From: Actinomycetota bacterium
GTDB lineage: Bacteria > Actinomycetota > Acidimicrobiia > IMCC26256 > PALSA-555
Length of the DNA stretch: 43,629 nucleotides
NCBI GenBank assembly: GCA_003140175.1
Contig: PLJD01000060.1
Coordinates: 1 to 43,629, forward strand
Direction: 5' to 3'
Below, in pieces: positions 8,342 to 16,224 of this stretch (its first letter is position 1; each line of letters begins with the position of its first letter). The position numbers were made by a program, and so were the translations under genes. The notes beneath the pieces are model-generated. The model had not been told where the DNA came from. It saw only the letters and a list, made by a program, of their open reading frames with translations, and ran no database searches.

Positions 8342-9481
8342 TTACCAGAGCGCACGTTCGTTGTCGGGCAGGGCGGGCAGCTCGGCGTCGGGGCCGCCAC
8401 GGTGCACGGCGAGGATCCGCTCCCGGACGCGCTCCACGTCGAGGAGCTGCCCGACGCCGAAGCCCGACCCGTCGGTGGAGATGCCGCCGATGCCGACCAC
8501 CGGGGCGCGCCCCAAGACCGCCAGGCGCACGTCGTCGATCATCTGCCCGGCGCACAGCTCGAAGGTCGCCACGGTGCGGACTCCGTCGGCGGCCGCGGCG
8601 ACCGCGTCGCTCGGGAACGGCCAGAGGGTGATCGGCCGGACGTAGCCGATCCGCTCGCCCGTTGCCCGCAGCTCCCGAACTGCGGCGCGCACGAAGCGGG
8701 CGGGGCTGCCGAACGCGACGACGACGGTCTCGGCGTCGTCGACGAAGCCGGTCTCCACGCGCGTCTCGCGGCGTTGGATCTCGGCCTGCTTGGCGGTCAT
8801 GCGTCGCAGGTGGGCCTCGATTCCGACCGGCTCGGTGCCGACCTTCGCGATGCCGAGTGGGGAGAGGAGCCGGGCGTCGCCGGTCCCGGTGCGGGATCCG
8901 TCGACCGCCCAGTCCTTGGCCGGGACCGACCCGAAGTTGATCGGCTCGATCGTCACGGACTCCTGGACGTGGGCGGTCAGGTAGTCGCCGTAGACCAGGA
9001 CGGGGTTGCGCCACTGGTCGGCGAGATGGAAGGCGAGCTGGGTGAGCTCGACGGTCTCGGTGATGTCGAGCGGCGCGAGCACGACGTGTCGGTAGTCGCC
9101 GTGGCCGCCCCCGCGGGTGGCCTGGAAGTAGTCGCCTTGGTTGCGGGCGAGGTTGAAGATCACGAGCGGCAGCTCGGCGAGGGAGATCTCGGCGAACGAT
9201 TCCTGCATCAACGACAAGCCTTGACCGGTCGAGCCGGTCGCGGCGCGCGCGCCGGTGGCGAGCGCGCCCCACGTCATGCCGACGGCCTCCAGCTCGCTCT
9301 CGGCGTTGATGCAGGTCCCGCCGACCTCCGGCAAGCAGCGCGCGAAGTGCTCGAGGACCTCGGTGAACGGGGTCATCGGGTACCCGGCGAAGAACCGGCA
9401 GCCCGCGGCGATGCTGGCGAGCGCGATGGCCTCGCTGCCCTCCATGAGCCGCCGGGTCGGGCCCGCCACCGTGGTGGTCAC
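8342..9481 (-). CDS. korA: 2-oxoacid:ferredoxin oxidoreductase, alpha subunit
   Basis: 379 residues from a GTG at 9481, chosen because it overlaps the ferredoxin stop by 4 nt (GTGA) and gives the family's normal N-terminus: RLMEGSEAIALASIAAGCRFFAGYPMTPFTEVLEHFA, with the conserved G-Y-P-x-T-P substrate loop. The longer frame running in from the ferredoxin region is an out-of-frame shadow. Later parts match the pyrimidine-binding domain (NAESELEAVGMTWGALATGARAATGSTGQGLSLMQE) and the C-terminal TPP-clamping domain (ETVVVAFGSPARFVRAAVRELRATGERIGYVRPITLWPFP). Together with the beta subunit it forms the active site. Separate gamma, delta, alpha and beta genes recall the archaeal/anaerobe POR/VOR layout, whereas most aerobic actinobacteria carry a two-gene KorAB. 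Confidence 0.93.
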   Translation of the reverse strand: MTTTVAGPTRRLMEGSEAIALASIAAGCRFFAGYPMTPFTEVLEHFARCLPEVGGTCINAESELEAVGMTWGALATGARAATGSTGQGLSLMQESFAEISLAELPLVIFNLARNQGDYFQATRGGGHGDYRHVVLAPLDITETVELTQLAFHLADQWRNPVLVYGDYLTAHVQESVTIEPINFGSVPAKDWAVDGSRTGTGDARLLSPLGIAKVGTEPVGIEAHLRRMTAKQAEIQRRETRVETGFVDDAETVVVAFGSPARFVRAAVRELRATGERIGYVRPITLWPFPSDAVAAAADGVRTVATFELCAGQMIDDVRLAVLGRAPVVGIGGISTDGSGFGVGQLLDVERVRERILAVHRGGPDAELPALPDNERALW

Positions 9482-9726
9482 GCCGGAACCGCGGTTGCCA
9501 TCGGCTGCTCGAACCGGAAGACCTCGAAGCAGAAGTCCGGGCAGACGAAGAGGCACGCCGCGCAGCCCGTGCAACCCGGATGCAGCAGCGGGGAATGGAA
9601 GCCGGCCTGGTTGAGCGCGGTACCCATCGAGAGCACCTGGGGCGGGCACGCGGTGATGCACAGCTCGCAGCCCTTGCACGCTTCAACGTCGATCGTGATG
9701 GTGCCCCGACTGGTGATCGTGCTCAT
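9478..9726 (-). CDS. KOR delta subunit, 2x[4Fe-4S] ferredoxin
   Basis: 82 residues from the ATG at 9726. It contains two complete C-x2-C-x2-C-x3-C-P cluster motifs: CKGCELCITACP (Cys 17, 20, 23, 27) and CTGCAACLFVCP (Cys 52, 55, 58, 62), plus an extra Cys66 in PDFCFEVF. This is the length and pattern of the delta subunit of four-subunit 2-oxoacid:ferredoxin oxidoreductases; it carries electrons from the TPP site to soluble ferredoxin. Its ATG overlaps the gamma stop by 4 nt (ATGA) and its TGA overlaps the alpha GTG by 4 nt, so all are translationally coupled. Both clusters are presumably oxygen-sensitive, which is notable in an otherwise aerobic-looking gene set. Confidence 0.92.
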   Translation of the reverse strand: MSTITSRGTITIDVEACKGCELCITACPPQVLSMGTALNQAGFHSPLLHPGCTGCAACLFVCPDFCFEVFRFEQPMATAVPA

Positions 9727-10307
9727 GGGCGGGCCAGCTCCTCGCTCCAGGCGGGCACCGCGAGCGAGTCGAGCGCCTCGGCGCCGATCCGCAGCGCCGC
9801 CTCGTTGCGCTCCAGGTGCTGGCGCCGGTAGGCGGGCACGGACTCGCGCATCGCGGCGAGCAACGCGTCGAGACCGACGAGGCCCGTCACCGCGGCGTAC
9901 GCGCCGACGATCACCATCGACGTGGCCAGCTCGTCGCCGGCCTGCGCGGCGAGCTCGGTCGCTCGAACCCGGTACACGTGGTACCGGGTGTCGTCGAGCG
10001 GGGCGCCGAACGTGGCCTCGTTGACGACCACCACCCCGCCGTCGCGCACCTTCGGTGCGATCGGCGCCCAATAGCGGTCGTGCATGGCGATCGCCGACCA
10101 GGTCGTGGACAGGAGCGGGGGAGACTGGATCGGCCCGTCACCGACGACCACCGTCCCGTCGGTGTTCATGCCGCGCATCGCGCCGCCGTAGATGCCGAAG
10201 AGCAACACGTCGCGTCCCTCGAGCACCGCGGCGGCGGCGAGCACTTGGGTGGCCAGCTGCACGCCTTGGCCGCCGATGCCGGTCAGGAGCACCTCACGTT
10301 CGGTCAT
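9723..10307 (-). CDS. 2-oxoacid:ferredoxin oxidoreductase, gamma subunit
   Basis: 194 residues. The N-terminal GIGGQGVQLATQVLAAAAVLEGRDV (about 10-34) is the CoA-proximal glycine-rich motif of the POR_gamma/KFO_IOR family (PF01558); FGIYGGAMRGMNTDGTVVVGD and HDRYWAPIAPKVRDGGVVVVNEA follow in the expected order. In four-subunit enzymes this subunit binds CoA and completes the active site. The ATG overlaps the TetR stop by 4 nt (ATGA: TGA at 10304-10306, ATG at 10305-10307), so the regulator and the complex are on one transcript. No unusual residues noticed; full length compared with the family. Confidence 0.9.
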   Translation of the reverse strand: MTEREVLLTGIGGQGVQLATQVLAAAAVLEGRDVLLFGIYGGAMRGMNTDGTVVVGDGPIQSPPLLSTTWSAIAMHDRYWAPIAPKVRDGGVVVVNEATFGAPLDDTRYHVYRVRATELAAQAGDELATSMVIVGAYAAVTGLVGLDALLAAMRESVPAYRRQHLERNEAALRIGAEALDSLAVPAWSEELARP

Positions 10308-10930
10308 GCCGGCTCCGCTCCGATGGCGCGCAGCGCGAACGTGACCGTGTGCGTGATCTCGTCGATCGCCGGCGTCGTCCCGCGGGCGATCGCGTCCTGG
10401 GTCTGACCCATCGTGAGGTGGTAGATGGCGTCGGCGTCTCGGCTCGGGTCGCCGCCGGTGGCCGCGATCGCCGCCCGGAGGGGGGCGACGACTCGTTCGC
10501 GCTGGGTGGCGGTCGCGTCGGGATACTGCTCGGTGAGCCGGGCCCCGTTCAGCGCGAACGGCCGTGTGTTCGCCGCGGCCTCCGTGTTGCGGGCCTGCTC
10601 GAATACCCCCTCGATCCAGGCTCGCACCGGGCCCGTCCCCGGCTCGGCCCGCGCCATGCGCCGCTCGAGGGCGCCGACGAGTCGGCGCTGCCCGTCCTCG
10701 AGGACGGCGAGGAGCAGCTCGTCCTTGCCGCGGAAGTGACGGTAGAACGCCTGGTTCGAGAGGCCCGCGGCGGTGACGATGTCGCTGACCCGAGGGTCGA
10801 CCGACCCGGTCCGGCGCATCACCGCGTAGGCGGCGTCGACGAGGCGGCGCACCTCGTCGGCGTACGTCTCGGCCCGGTCAGCCAGGGTCCGGGCCGCCAC
10901 CGCCCGCTCCACGGGAACGACGTTCTGCAT
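10304..10930 (-). CDS. TetR/AcrR family repressor of the KOR operon
   Basis: 208 residues from ATG 10930. The DNA-binding helix-turn-helix is VSDIVTAAGLSNQAFYRHFRGKDELLLAVLED at about 48-79, typical of TetR; the ligand-binding C-terminal domain is unassigned. No Shine-Dalgarno sequence is visible before the ATG; instead a -10-like TATTGT ends 7 nt upstream, so the mRNA may be leaderless. A 15-bp palindrome overlaps that -10. As first gene of tetR-gamma-delta-alpha-beta-acyl-CoA dehydrogenase it very likely autorepresses the operon and possibly the divergent ligase, with an acyl-CoA or 2-oxoacid-derived ligand as inducer (inference from TetR regulators of acyl-CoA catabolism). A longer frame to 11050 would run through the operator and is rejected. 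Confidence 0.88.
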   Translation of the reverse strand: MQNVVPVERAVAARTLADRAETYADEVRRLVDAAYAVMRRTGSVDPRVSDIVTAAGLSNQAFYRHFRGKDELLLAVLEDGQRRLVGALERRMARAEPGTGPVRAWIEGVFEQARNTEAAANTRPFALNGARLTEQYPDATATQRERVVAPLRAAIAATGGDPSRDADAIYHLTMGQTQDAIARGTTPAIDEITHTVTFALRAIGAEPA

Positions 10931-10933
10931 TAC

Positions 10934-10948
10934 CGGAACAATATTCCG
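10934..10948. promoter_or_regulatory. Palindromic TetR operator candidate
   Basis: CGGAA (10934-10938) and TTCCG (10944-10948) form a perfect 5-bp inverted repeat around CAATA, in the 113-nt divergent region between tetR and the acyl-CoA ligase, three bases from the tetR ATG. Site size and placement fit a TetR-family operator that blocks the tetR-KOR promoter. Confidence 0.6.
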
Positions 10949-10967
10949 ACCGGGCCGGGACGGGCAA
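10938..10967 (-). promoter_or_regulatory. Predicted leaderless promoter of tetR-KOR operon
   Basis: On the minus strand TTGCCC (10967-10962) is followed after 18 nt by TATTGT (10943-10938), and the tetR ATG begins 7 nt after that hexamer, the usual -10 to start-of-transcription distance. With no ribosome-binding site visible, transcription probably starts at the A of ATG. The palindrome lies over the -10. Confidence 0.45.
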
Positions 10968-11043
10968 GTCCCGCCCACCTTCGGCGCGTCCCGAGCGCCG
11001 GGCACGGTACCGTGCCAGCGCCAGCCACGACGGGGGAAGTCGG

Positions 11044-12672
11044 ATGGCACTCGAACTCCAACGGCGCGGAATCGACGAGGCGAGGGCCCGCCGCTACGTA
11101 GCCGACGGCTCCTGGACCGACCAGACGCTCGGCACCATCCTCGCCGAGGGTCTGGTGGAGGGCCGCCACCTCCCGCTCGTCATCTTCTCGGACACCCACC
11201 CGTTCCGGGGCACGTTCGGCGACGGCTACGAGCTCGCCCGCCGGGTCGCGGGAGGCTTGGCCGCGGTCGGGGTCGGGCCGGGGGAGCCGGTGGCGTTTCA
11301 GCTGCCGAACTGGATCGAGGCGGCCGCGACGTTCTGGGCGGTCGCGATGCTCGGCGCGATCCCGGTCCCGATCGTGCACTTCTACGGGGCGAAGGAGGTC
11401 GGCTTCATCCTCGAGCAGTCCCGGGCCCGGGTGCTCGTGACCGCCGACCGGTTCGGGCGCCTCGACTTCCTCGCCAATCTCGAGCAGGTGGCGCCGCGCC
11501 TCGACGCGCTCGAGCATGTCTTCGTCGTCGGTGACACGGTCCCGACCGGGGCGACGCCGTTCGCGTCGCTGGCCACCGCGGCGCCCATCGACGGGCCGGT
11601 GCCGACCGACCCGTCCGCGCCCGCGCTCGTGGCGTACACGTCGGGCACGACCGCGGATCCGAAGGGGGTCGTGCACTCGCATCGCACGATCGGCTTCGAG
11701 ATCCGCCAGCTCGGGAGCATCCAGGCCAAGGGGGGACTCCCGGCACTGGTCGGCGCGCCGGTCGGACACGGCATCGGCATGCTCGCTGCGCTCCTCATCC
11801 CGGTGTGGCGCCGCGACCCGATCCACCTGATCGACGCGTGGGATCCGGGCCGGGTGCTCGCCACCATGCTCGACGAGGGAATCACGAGCGGGAACGGCTC
11901 GACCTACTTCCTGATCAGCCTGCTCGACCACCCCGACTTCAGCGACGCCCACCGGGCGCTCATGCCGCACATCGGCTTGGGTGGCTCGGCGGTCCCCGCG
12001 ACGGTCGGGGAGCGGTGCGCGGCGATGGGGATCTCGACGGTGCGCAGCTTCGGGTCGACCGAGCACCCGTCGATCACCGGCATGACGCACGCCGCGCCGT
12101 ACGAGAAGCGGCTCCACACCGATGGGCGGCCACTGCCCGGCGTCGAGATCGAGCTGCGAGGCGAGGACGCCCACCCGGTCGGTGTGGGCCAGCCGGGCGA
12201 GATCTGGAGCAAGGGTCCGGACTGCTTCGTCGGGTACACGGACCCGGCGCTGACCGCGGCGGCCTTCGACGCCGACGGCTGGTTCGACACCGGCGACGTG
12301 GGGGTGCTCGACGCCGACGGCTATCTCTGCATCGTGGACCGAAAGAAGGACATCATCATCCGAGGCGGCGAGAACATCAGCGCACTCGAGGTCGAGGAGC
12401 AGCTGCTGCGCCTGCCGGGTGTCGCCGAGGTCGCGGTGGTGGCGGCGCCCGACGCCCGCCTGGGTGAACACGGCTGCGCGTTCGTGCGTATGCACGAGGC
12501 GGCGAGCCCGCCGTCGCTGGAGACGCTGCGCGACCACCTGGAACGAGTGGGCCTGGCCCGCCAGAAATGGCCCGAGGAGATCCGCCCCATCGCGGAGTTC
12601 CCGCGCACCGCGTCGGGCAAGGTCCAGAAGTTCGTGCTCCGCCAGGGCCTGCGCGAGGAGGCCGCACCCTGA
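11044..12672 (+). CDS. AMP-dependent acyl-CoA synthetase (ANL superfamily)
   Basis: 542 residues, full length, from the ATG at 11044. ANL motifs are intact: the phosphate-binding loop AYTSGTTADPKGVVHSH (about 197-213), SFGSTEHPSITG (A5 region), GWFDTGDVGVLDADGYLCIVDRKKDIIIRGGENIS (A7-A8 hinge) and the A10 lysine in FPRTASGKVQKF near residue 525. It adenylates a carboxylic acid with ATP and forms the CoA thioester. Best match by eye is the cyclohexanecarboxylate/medium-chain acyl-CoA ligase group. It is divergent from tetR, sharing its operator region, and its 3' end is only 10 nt from livF, so it is probably part of the same catabolic regulon. Substrate unknown. Confidence 0.92.
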   Translation: MALELQRRGIDEARARRYVADGSWTDQTLGTILAEGLVEGRHLPLVIFSDTHPFRGTFGDGYELARRVAGGLAAVGVGPGEPVAFQLPNWIEAAATFWAVAMLGAIPVPIVHFYGAKEVGFILEQSRARVLVTADRFGRLDFLANLEQVAPRLDALEHVFVVGDTVPTGATPFASLATAAPIDGPVPTDPSAPALVAYTSGTTADPKGVVHSHRTIGFEIRQLGSIQAKGGLPALVGAPVGHGIGMLAALLIPVWRRDPIHLIDAWDPGRVLATMLDEGITSGNGSTYFLISLLDHPDFSDAHRALMPHIGLGGSAVPATVGERCAAMGISTVRSFGSTEHPSITGMTHAAPYEKRLHTDGRPLPGVEIELRGEDAHPVGVGQPGEIWSKGPDCFVGYTDPALTAAAFDADGWFDTGDVGVLDADGYLCIVDRKKDIIIRGGENISALEVEEQLLRLPGVAEVAVVAAPDARLGEHGCAFVRMHEAASPPSLETLRDHLERVGLARQKWPEEIRPIAEFPRTASGKVQKFVLRQGLREEAAP

Positions 12673-12682
12673 CCCGAGCCGC

Positions 12683-13399
12683 TCAGGGCGACTCGCCGAG
12701 GTAACCCGCCACCAGCTCGCTCGCCGCGTCGCGGGCCGCGCCGTGCCACACCACCCGGCCCCGCCGCAGAATCACCGCCTGGTCGGCGAACTCGAGGGCC
12801 CGCTCGACGTACTGCTCGACGAGCAGTACCGCCACGCCCTCGCCGCGCGCTCGGGTCAAGGCGTCGAAGACCAAGTCGACGAGGCGGGGAGCGAGGCCGA
12901 GCGACATCTCGTCGGCCACCAGCAAGCGCGGCGGCGCGGCCAACACCCGCGCCAAGCTCAGCATCTGCTGCTCGCCCCCCGAGAGGGTGCCAGCCTGCTG
13001 GCGTCGGCGATCGGCGAGGATCGGGAACGTCTCGAAGGCCCGCTCGAGCGCGGCGGTCCGCTCGCCGCGCGCCACGGCGTAGCGGAGCCGCACCCGGAGG
13101 TTCTCGAGCACGCTCAGGTGCGGGAAGATCGCCCGCTCCTCCGGCACGTACGCGAGACCCTGACCGCTCATGCGGTGCGCCGGCCAGCCGGTGACGTCCC
13201 GGCCGGCGAGCCGGATCCGGCCGCCTGCCGGACGGACGCGACCGCAGATCGCGCCGGCCAGCGAGCTCTTCCCCGCACCGTTGGGACCCAGCACCGCCAC
13301 GACCGCGCCCGGCGCCACGTCGAGGCTGACGTTGAAGAGGGCCTGGGCTTCGCCGTACCTGACGTCGAGGTCCGAGACGTCGAGTAGGGGCTCCGTCAT
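12683..13399 (-). CDS. livF: Branched-chain-type ABC transporter ATP-binding protein LivF
   Basis: 238 residues. Walker A GPNGAGKSS (38-46), Q-loop region YVPEERAIFPHLSVLENL, signature LSGGEQQMLSLARVL, Walker B RLLVADEMSLGLAP and the H-loop region replaced by VLLVEQYVERAL as is normal for LivF. One of the two ATPases powering the HAAT importer; acts at the cytoplasmic face of the membrane with LivG and the fused permease. Its ATG overlaps the livG stop by 4 nt (ATGA). It is the last gene of the livK-livHM-livG-livF run and ends 10 nt from the convergent acyl-CoA ligase. Confidence 0.93.
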   Translation of the reverse strand: MTEPLLDVSDLDVRYGEAQALFNVSLDVAPGAVVAVLGPNGAGKSSLAGAICGRVRPAGGRIRLAGRDVTGWPAHRMSGQGLAYVPEERAIFPHLSVLENLRVRLRYAVARGERTAALERAFETFPILADRRRQQAGTLSGGEQQMLSLARVLAAPPRLLVADEMSLGLAPRLVDLVFDALTRARGEGVAVLLVEQYVERALEFADQAVILRRGRVVWHGAARDAASELVAGYLGESP

Positions 13400-14184
13400 C
13401 GCGGCGTCTTCTGGGCGGGCGCGGTGCCGAGATAGGCGGCCTGGACGTCGGCGCTGGCCCGGATCTCGTCCGGCGGCCCGTGCGCGATGACCCGGCCGAA
13501 GTCGAGCACCGTGATGTCGTCGCAGAGCTGGAGCACGAGCTCGACGTCGTGCTCGACGAGCACGAAGGCGACGCCCCGGTCGGCGCGCGCGGCGCGCAGG
13601 GCGGTCGCGACCCGCTCGGTCTCGTGGACGTCCAGGCCCGAGGTCGGCTCGTCGAGCAGCACGACGCGCGGCTCGGTGGCCAGGGCACGCGCCAGCTCCA
13701 CGATCCGCCCCGTTCCGAGCGGCACCAGGGGTACCGGCTGGTTCGCGAACTTTCCGAGGTCCAGGAGGTCGAGGAGTGCGTCGACCGCTTCGTCTTCACC
13801 GGGCGAGGGTCGCCGTCCTAGCCCGACCAGGTCGCGGAGCAGGGACCGGTCGCGCCGTTCACGGATGCGGCGGGCGACGACGAGGTGGTCGCGCACGGTG
13901 AGCTCGTCGAAGAGCTCGAGGCGCTGGAAGGTGCGGGCCAGCCCGAGCCGGGCCCGACGTTGGGGGCTCGCCCGGGTGACGTCGGCCCCGGCGAGTTCGA
14001 CCCGCCCGCTCCGGGGGCTCAGCAGGCCGGACAGGACGCCGAAGAGCGTCGTCTTGCCCGCTCCGTTCGGACCGACGAGCCCGACGATGGACCGGGCGGG
14101 CACGGTGAGGTCGACGCCGGCGAGGGCCCCGACGCCGCCGAAGCTGACCGCGATCTCGTGCGCGTGCAGCAGCGGGTCGCTCAC
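13396..14184 (-). CDS. livG: Branched-chain-type ABC transporter ATP-binding protein LivG
   Basis: 262 residues from a GTG at 14184 (VSDPLLHAHEIAVSFGGVGALAGVDL), chosen because it overlaps the permease TGA by 4 nt. Walker A GPNGAGKTT (about 38-46), RTFQRLELFDELTVRDHL after the Q-loop, a degenerate signature PLGTGRIVELARALA as often seen in actinobacterial LivG, Walker B VVLLDEPTSGLDVHE and switch FVLVEHDVELV with the catalytic-type His. Partners LivF in the importer. The longer frame extending over the permease gene is a shadow. Confidence 0.93.
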   Translation of the reverse strand: MSDPLLHAHEIAVSFGGVGALAGVDLTVPARSIVGLVGPNGAGKTTLFGVLSGLLSPRSGRVELAGADVTRASPQRRARLGLARTFQRLELFDELTVRDHLVVARRIRERRDRSLLRDLVGLGRRPSPGEDEAVDALLDLLDLGKFANQPVPLVPLGTGRIVELARALATEPRVVLLDEPTSGLDVHETERVATALRAARADRGVAFVLVEHDVELVLQLCDDITVLDFGRVIAHGPPDEIRASADVQAAYLGTAPAQKTPR

Positions 14185-16163
14185 GCGGGAGCCTGTCCTT
14201 CGAAGGTGGGGGACCGACGGGCGCGTCGTAGTCGCAGGACGCGGACGCTGTGCTGGATGTCGAAGAGCGAGCCCCGGGGGTTGACCGCCAGGCGGATCGC
14301 GCCGAGTCCGAACAGCAGCGTGGGGACCATCGCCCAGCTGGTGGGGAGGTGCTCGCTGAACAGCTGGGGGACCACCGCGAACAGCAGCCCCGCGATCAGG
14401 GCGGCGAGGACCGAACGGGTTCCGAAGCTGGCGACGATCGCCAGCCAGACGATGCCGATGAGTACCTCGAAGCTGTCGGGTGAGGCGCGTCCGATCGTGA
14501 TCGCGAACAGCGCGCCGCCGAGCCCGGCGATGAACGAGCTCACGCCGAACGTGAGCAGCTTCGAGCGGACGATCCGCACGCCGATGGTGGCGGCGGCCTG
14601 TTCGCTGGATCGCATCGAGGCCAGCACCAACCCGGTGGTGGCGCGGCGCAGGTTGACGGTGAGGACGGCCAAGACGCAGAAGATGGCGGCGAGCAGCAAG
14701 AAGAAGGTACTGGTGTCGTTGAAGTTGATGCCGAGGAAGATGGGTCGACCGAGCGAGATTCCGGCCCCGAAGTTGTCGAACTCGGGACGGGCGAACACGA
14801 GCTGCTCGATGAGCAGCGCGAACGCCAACGTCGCCAACGCAAGGTACACGTCGCCGAGCCGCAGACTCAGGGAGGCGACGAGCAGCCCGATCGGCACCGC
14901 GACGAGCGCGCCGGCGAGGACCGCCAGCCCGATCGGCCAGCCCGTCGCCGACGAGAACGGGTTCGGGACCAGCCATCCGAAGAGCGGTGAATGGGTCGCC
15001 AGCGAGGCGGTGGTCAGCGCGCCGATGCCCGCCAGCGTGGCCTGGCACAGCGAGAGCATGCCCCCCTCGCCCGTCACGATGGTGAAGGTCAAGAAGAGGA
15101 TGGCGAGCGCCGCGCCCTGGCTGACGACCCCCACCCAGAACGTGCTGAGCCACAGCGGCACGGAGAACAGCGCGACGGCGACGGCGAGCGGGCCGATCGC
15201 GGCCCGCCAGCCCCGGAGGGGTGGTGGCGGCGCCACCTCGCGTGCCCGGGCGCCGGCCCGCCGGTCGACCTCGAAACGCTCTCGTCGCAATCCCGGGTAG
15301 AGCAGCAGGCAGCCGAGCATGACGATGAACGGGACGCTGGGCCGAAAGCCGGTCGACAAGACGCCGTGGCTGGGGAGGAAGTCGACCGCAATGCCTTGGA
15401 TGAGCCCGATGGCCATCGCGCCGAGGAACGTGAGCGGCAGGCTGGTGAGCCGGCCGACCACCGCGGCGGCGAACGACGCGACGAGCAACAGGGTGAACTC
15501 GCCGTTGCTCAACCCGAGGATCGGCGCGAGGAGGATCCCGGCGAGCCCGGCCAGTGCCGTGCCGACCATCCACGATCCGGCGGTGACCATCGTGGTGTTG
15601 ATCCCGGAGATCGCCGCCGTGCGGGGCGAGTCGACCGTCGCCCGGGTCGCCAGCCCCACCGGGGTGGCGCGGAGGAGCGCGCTGAGTCCCACCACGACGA
15701 CCGCGCCGCCGATCAGGACCGCGACCTGGTTCGCGTTGACCGAGACGCCGAGCGCGCTGAGGTGGTAGATCGCGACCGGCACCGTCGCGAACCCTTGGGG
15801 CTGCAGGATCTGACCCTGGCTGAACGGGAACGCGAGCTGTACCCCGGCGGGGAGTGCGACCCAGAGGCCCACCGTGGCGAGGAACCGGACGTCAGGGGGC
15901 GAGTGGGTCAGATGTCGGAACAAGATTCCCCACAGCGCGAGGCCGAGCAGGGGTGAGAACACCAGCAGCGAGATCGCCGCCGACGCGGGGATCGACCATC
16001 CCTGCACCTGATTCAACCAGTGGAAGAAGACCGCGACCGTGTACGCGGTGGCCCCGTGCGCGAAGTTGATGACCCGCGACGACGAGTACGTGAGCACCAG
16101 GCCCAGCGCCGAGATGGCGTAGATGCTCCCGAGCACGAGGCCCGCGAGGACATACCCCTGCAA
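14181..16163 (-). CDS. Fused LivH-LivM permease of a branched-chain-type ABC importer
   Basis: 660 residues from a TTG at 16163, with GAGGAG 5 nt upstream; MQGYVLAGLVLGSIYAISALGLVLTY is a normal LivH beginning. The first ~290 residues are a complete LivH-like domain (NFAHGATAYT, RATVDSPRTAAISGINT), then an Arg/Pro linker (about 296-320, with RRAGARAREVAPPPPLRG) leads into a complete LivM-like domain (GEGGMLSLCQATLAGIGALTTA, LGDVYLALATLAFALLIEQ, GLVLASMRSSEQAAATIGV). One polypeptide thus provides both membrane halves, which are separate genes in the E. coli system. Its stop overlaps livG's start. Imports amino acids, amides or organic acids delivered by the neighbouring binding protein. Confidence 0.92.
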   Translation of the reverse strand: MQGYVLAGLVLGSIYAISALGLVLTYSSSRVINFAHGATAYTVAVFFHWLNQVQGWSIPASAAISLLVFSPLLGLALWGILFRHLTHSPPDVRFLATVGLWVALPAGVQLAFPFSQGQILQPQGFATVPVAIYHLSALGVSVNANQVAVLIGGAVVVVGLSALLRATPVGLATRATVDSPRTAAISGINTTMVTAGSWMVGTALAGLAGILLAPILGLSNGEFTLLLVASFAAAVVGRLTSLPLTFLGAMAIGLIQGIAVDFLPSHGVLSTGFRPSVPFIVMLGCLLLYPGLRRERFEVDRRAGARAREVAPPPPLRGWRAAIGPLAVAVALFSVPLWLSTFWVGVVSQGAALAILFLTFTIVTGEGGMLSLCQATLAGIGALTTASLATHSPLFGWLVPNPFSSATGWPIGLAVLAGALVAVPIGLLVASLSLRLGDVYLALATLAFALLIEQLVFARPEFDNFGAGISLGRPIFLGINFNDTSTFFLLLAAIFCVLAVLTVNLRRATTGLVLASMRSSEQAAATIGVRIVRSKLLTFGVSSFIAGLGGALFAITIGRASPDSFEVLIGIVWLAIVASFGTRSVLAALIAGLLFAVVPQLFSEHLPTSWAMVPTLLFGLGAIRLAVNPRGSLFDIQHSVRVLRLRRARRSPTFEGQAPA

Positions 16164-16183
16164 CGCCCCTCCTCAGTCGCGGC

Positions 16184-16209
16184 GGGGCCGGCCCGGACGA
16201 GCCGGCCCC
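16184..16209 (-). terminator. Intercistronic stem-loop between livK and livHM
   Basis: A perfect 9-bp inverted repeat, GGGGCCGGC (16184-16192) and GCCGGCCCC (16201-16209), with an 8-nt loop, between the binding-protein stop and the permease start, without a T-run. Such hairpins after binding-protein genes are known to attenuate downstream transcription or protect the upstream message, giving excess binding protein. Confidence 0.6.
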
Positions 16210-16224
16210 GTCAACGACGCGGTT

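Noticed and set aside
6291..9686. Single 1131-codon minus-strand open frame spanning the KOR genes
   Set aside because: Only its 3' third (acyl-CoA dehydrogenase) has family motifs; the rest is Arg/Pro/Gly-rich and antisense-phase to the KOR alpha and beta genes in another frame. GC-rich DNA rarely has chance stops.
7511..10024. 837-codon plus-strand open frame
   Set aside because: Antisense to four clear KOR genes; low-complexity Asp/Gly/Val-rich shadow without any family motif.
13396..15573. 725-codon frame fusing LivG to an upstream extension
   Set aside because: The extension is the shadow of the permease; LivG begins at GTG 14184 with a 4-nt overlap to the permease stop.
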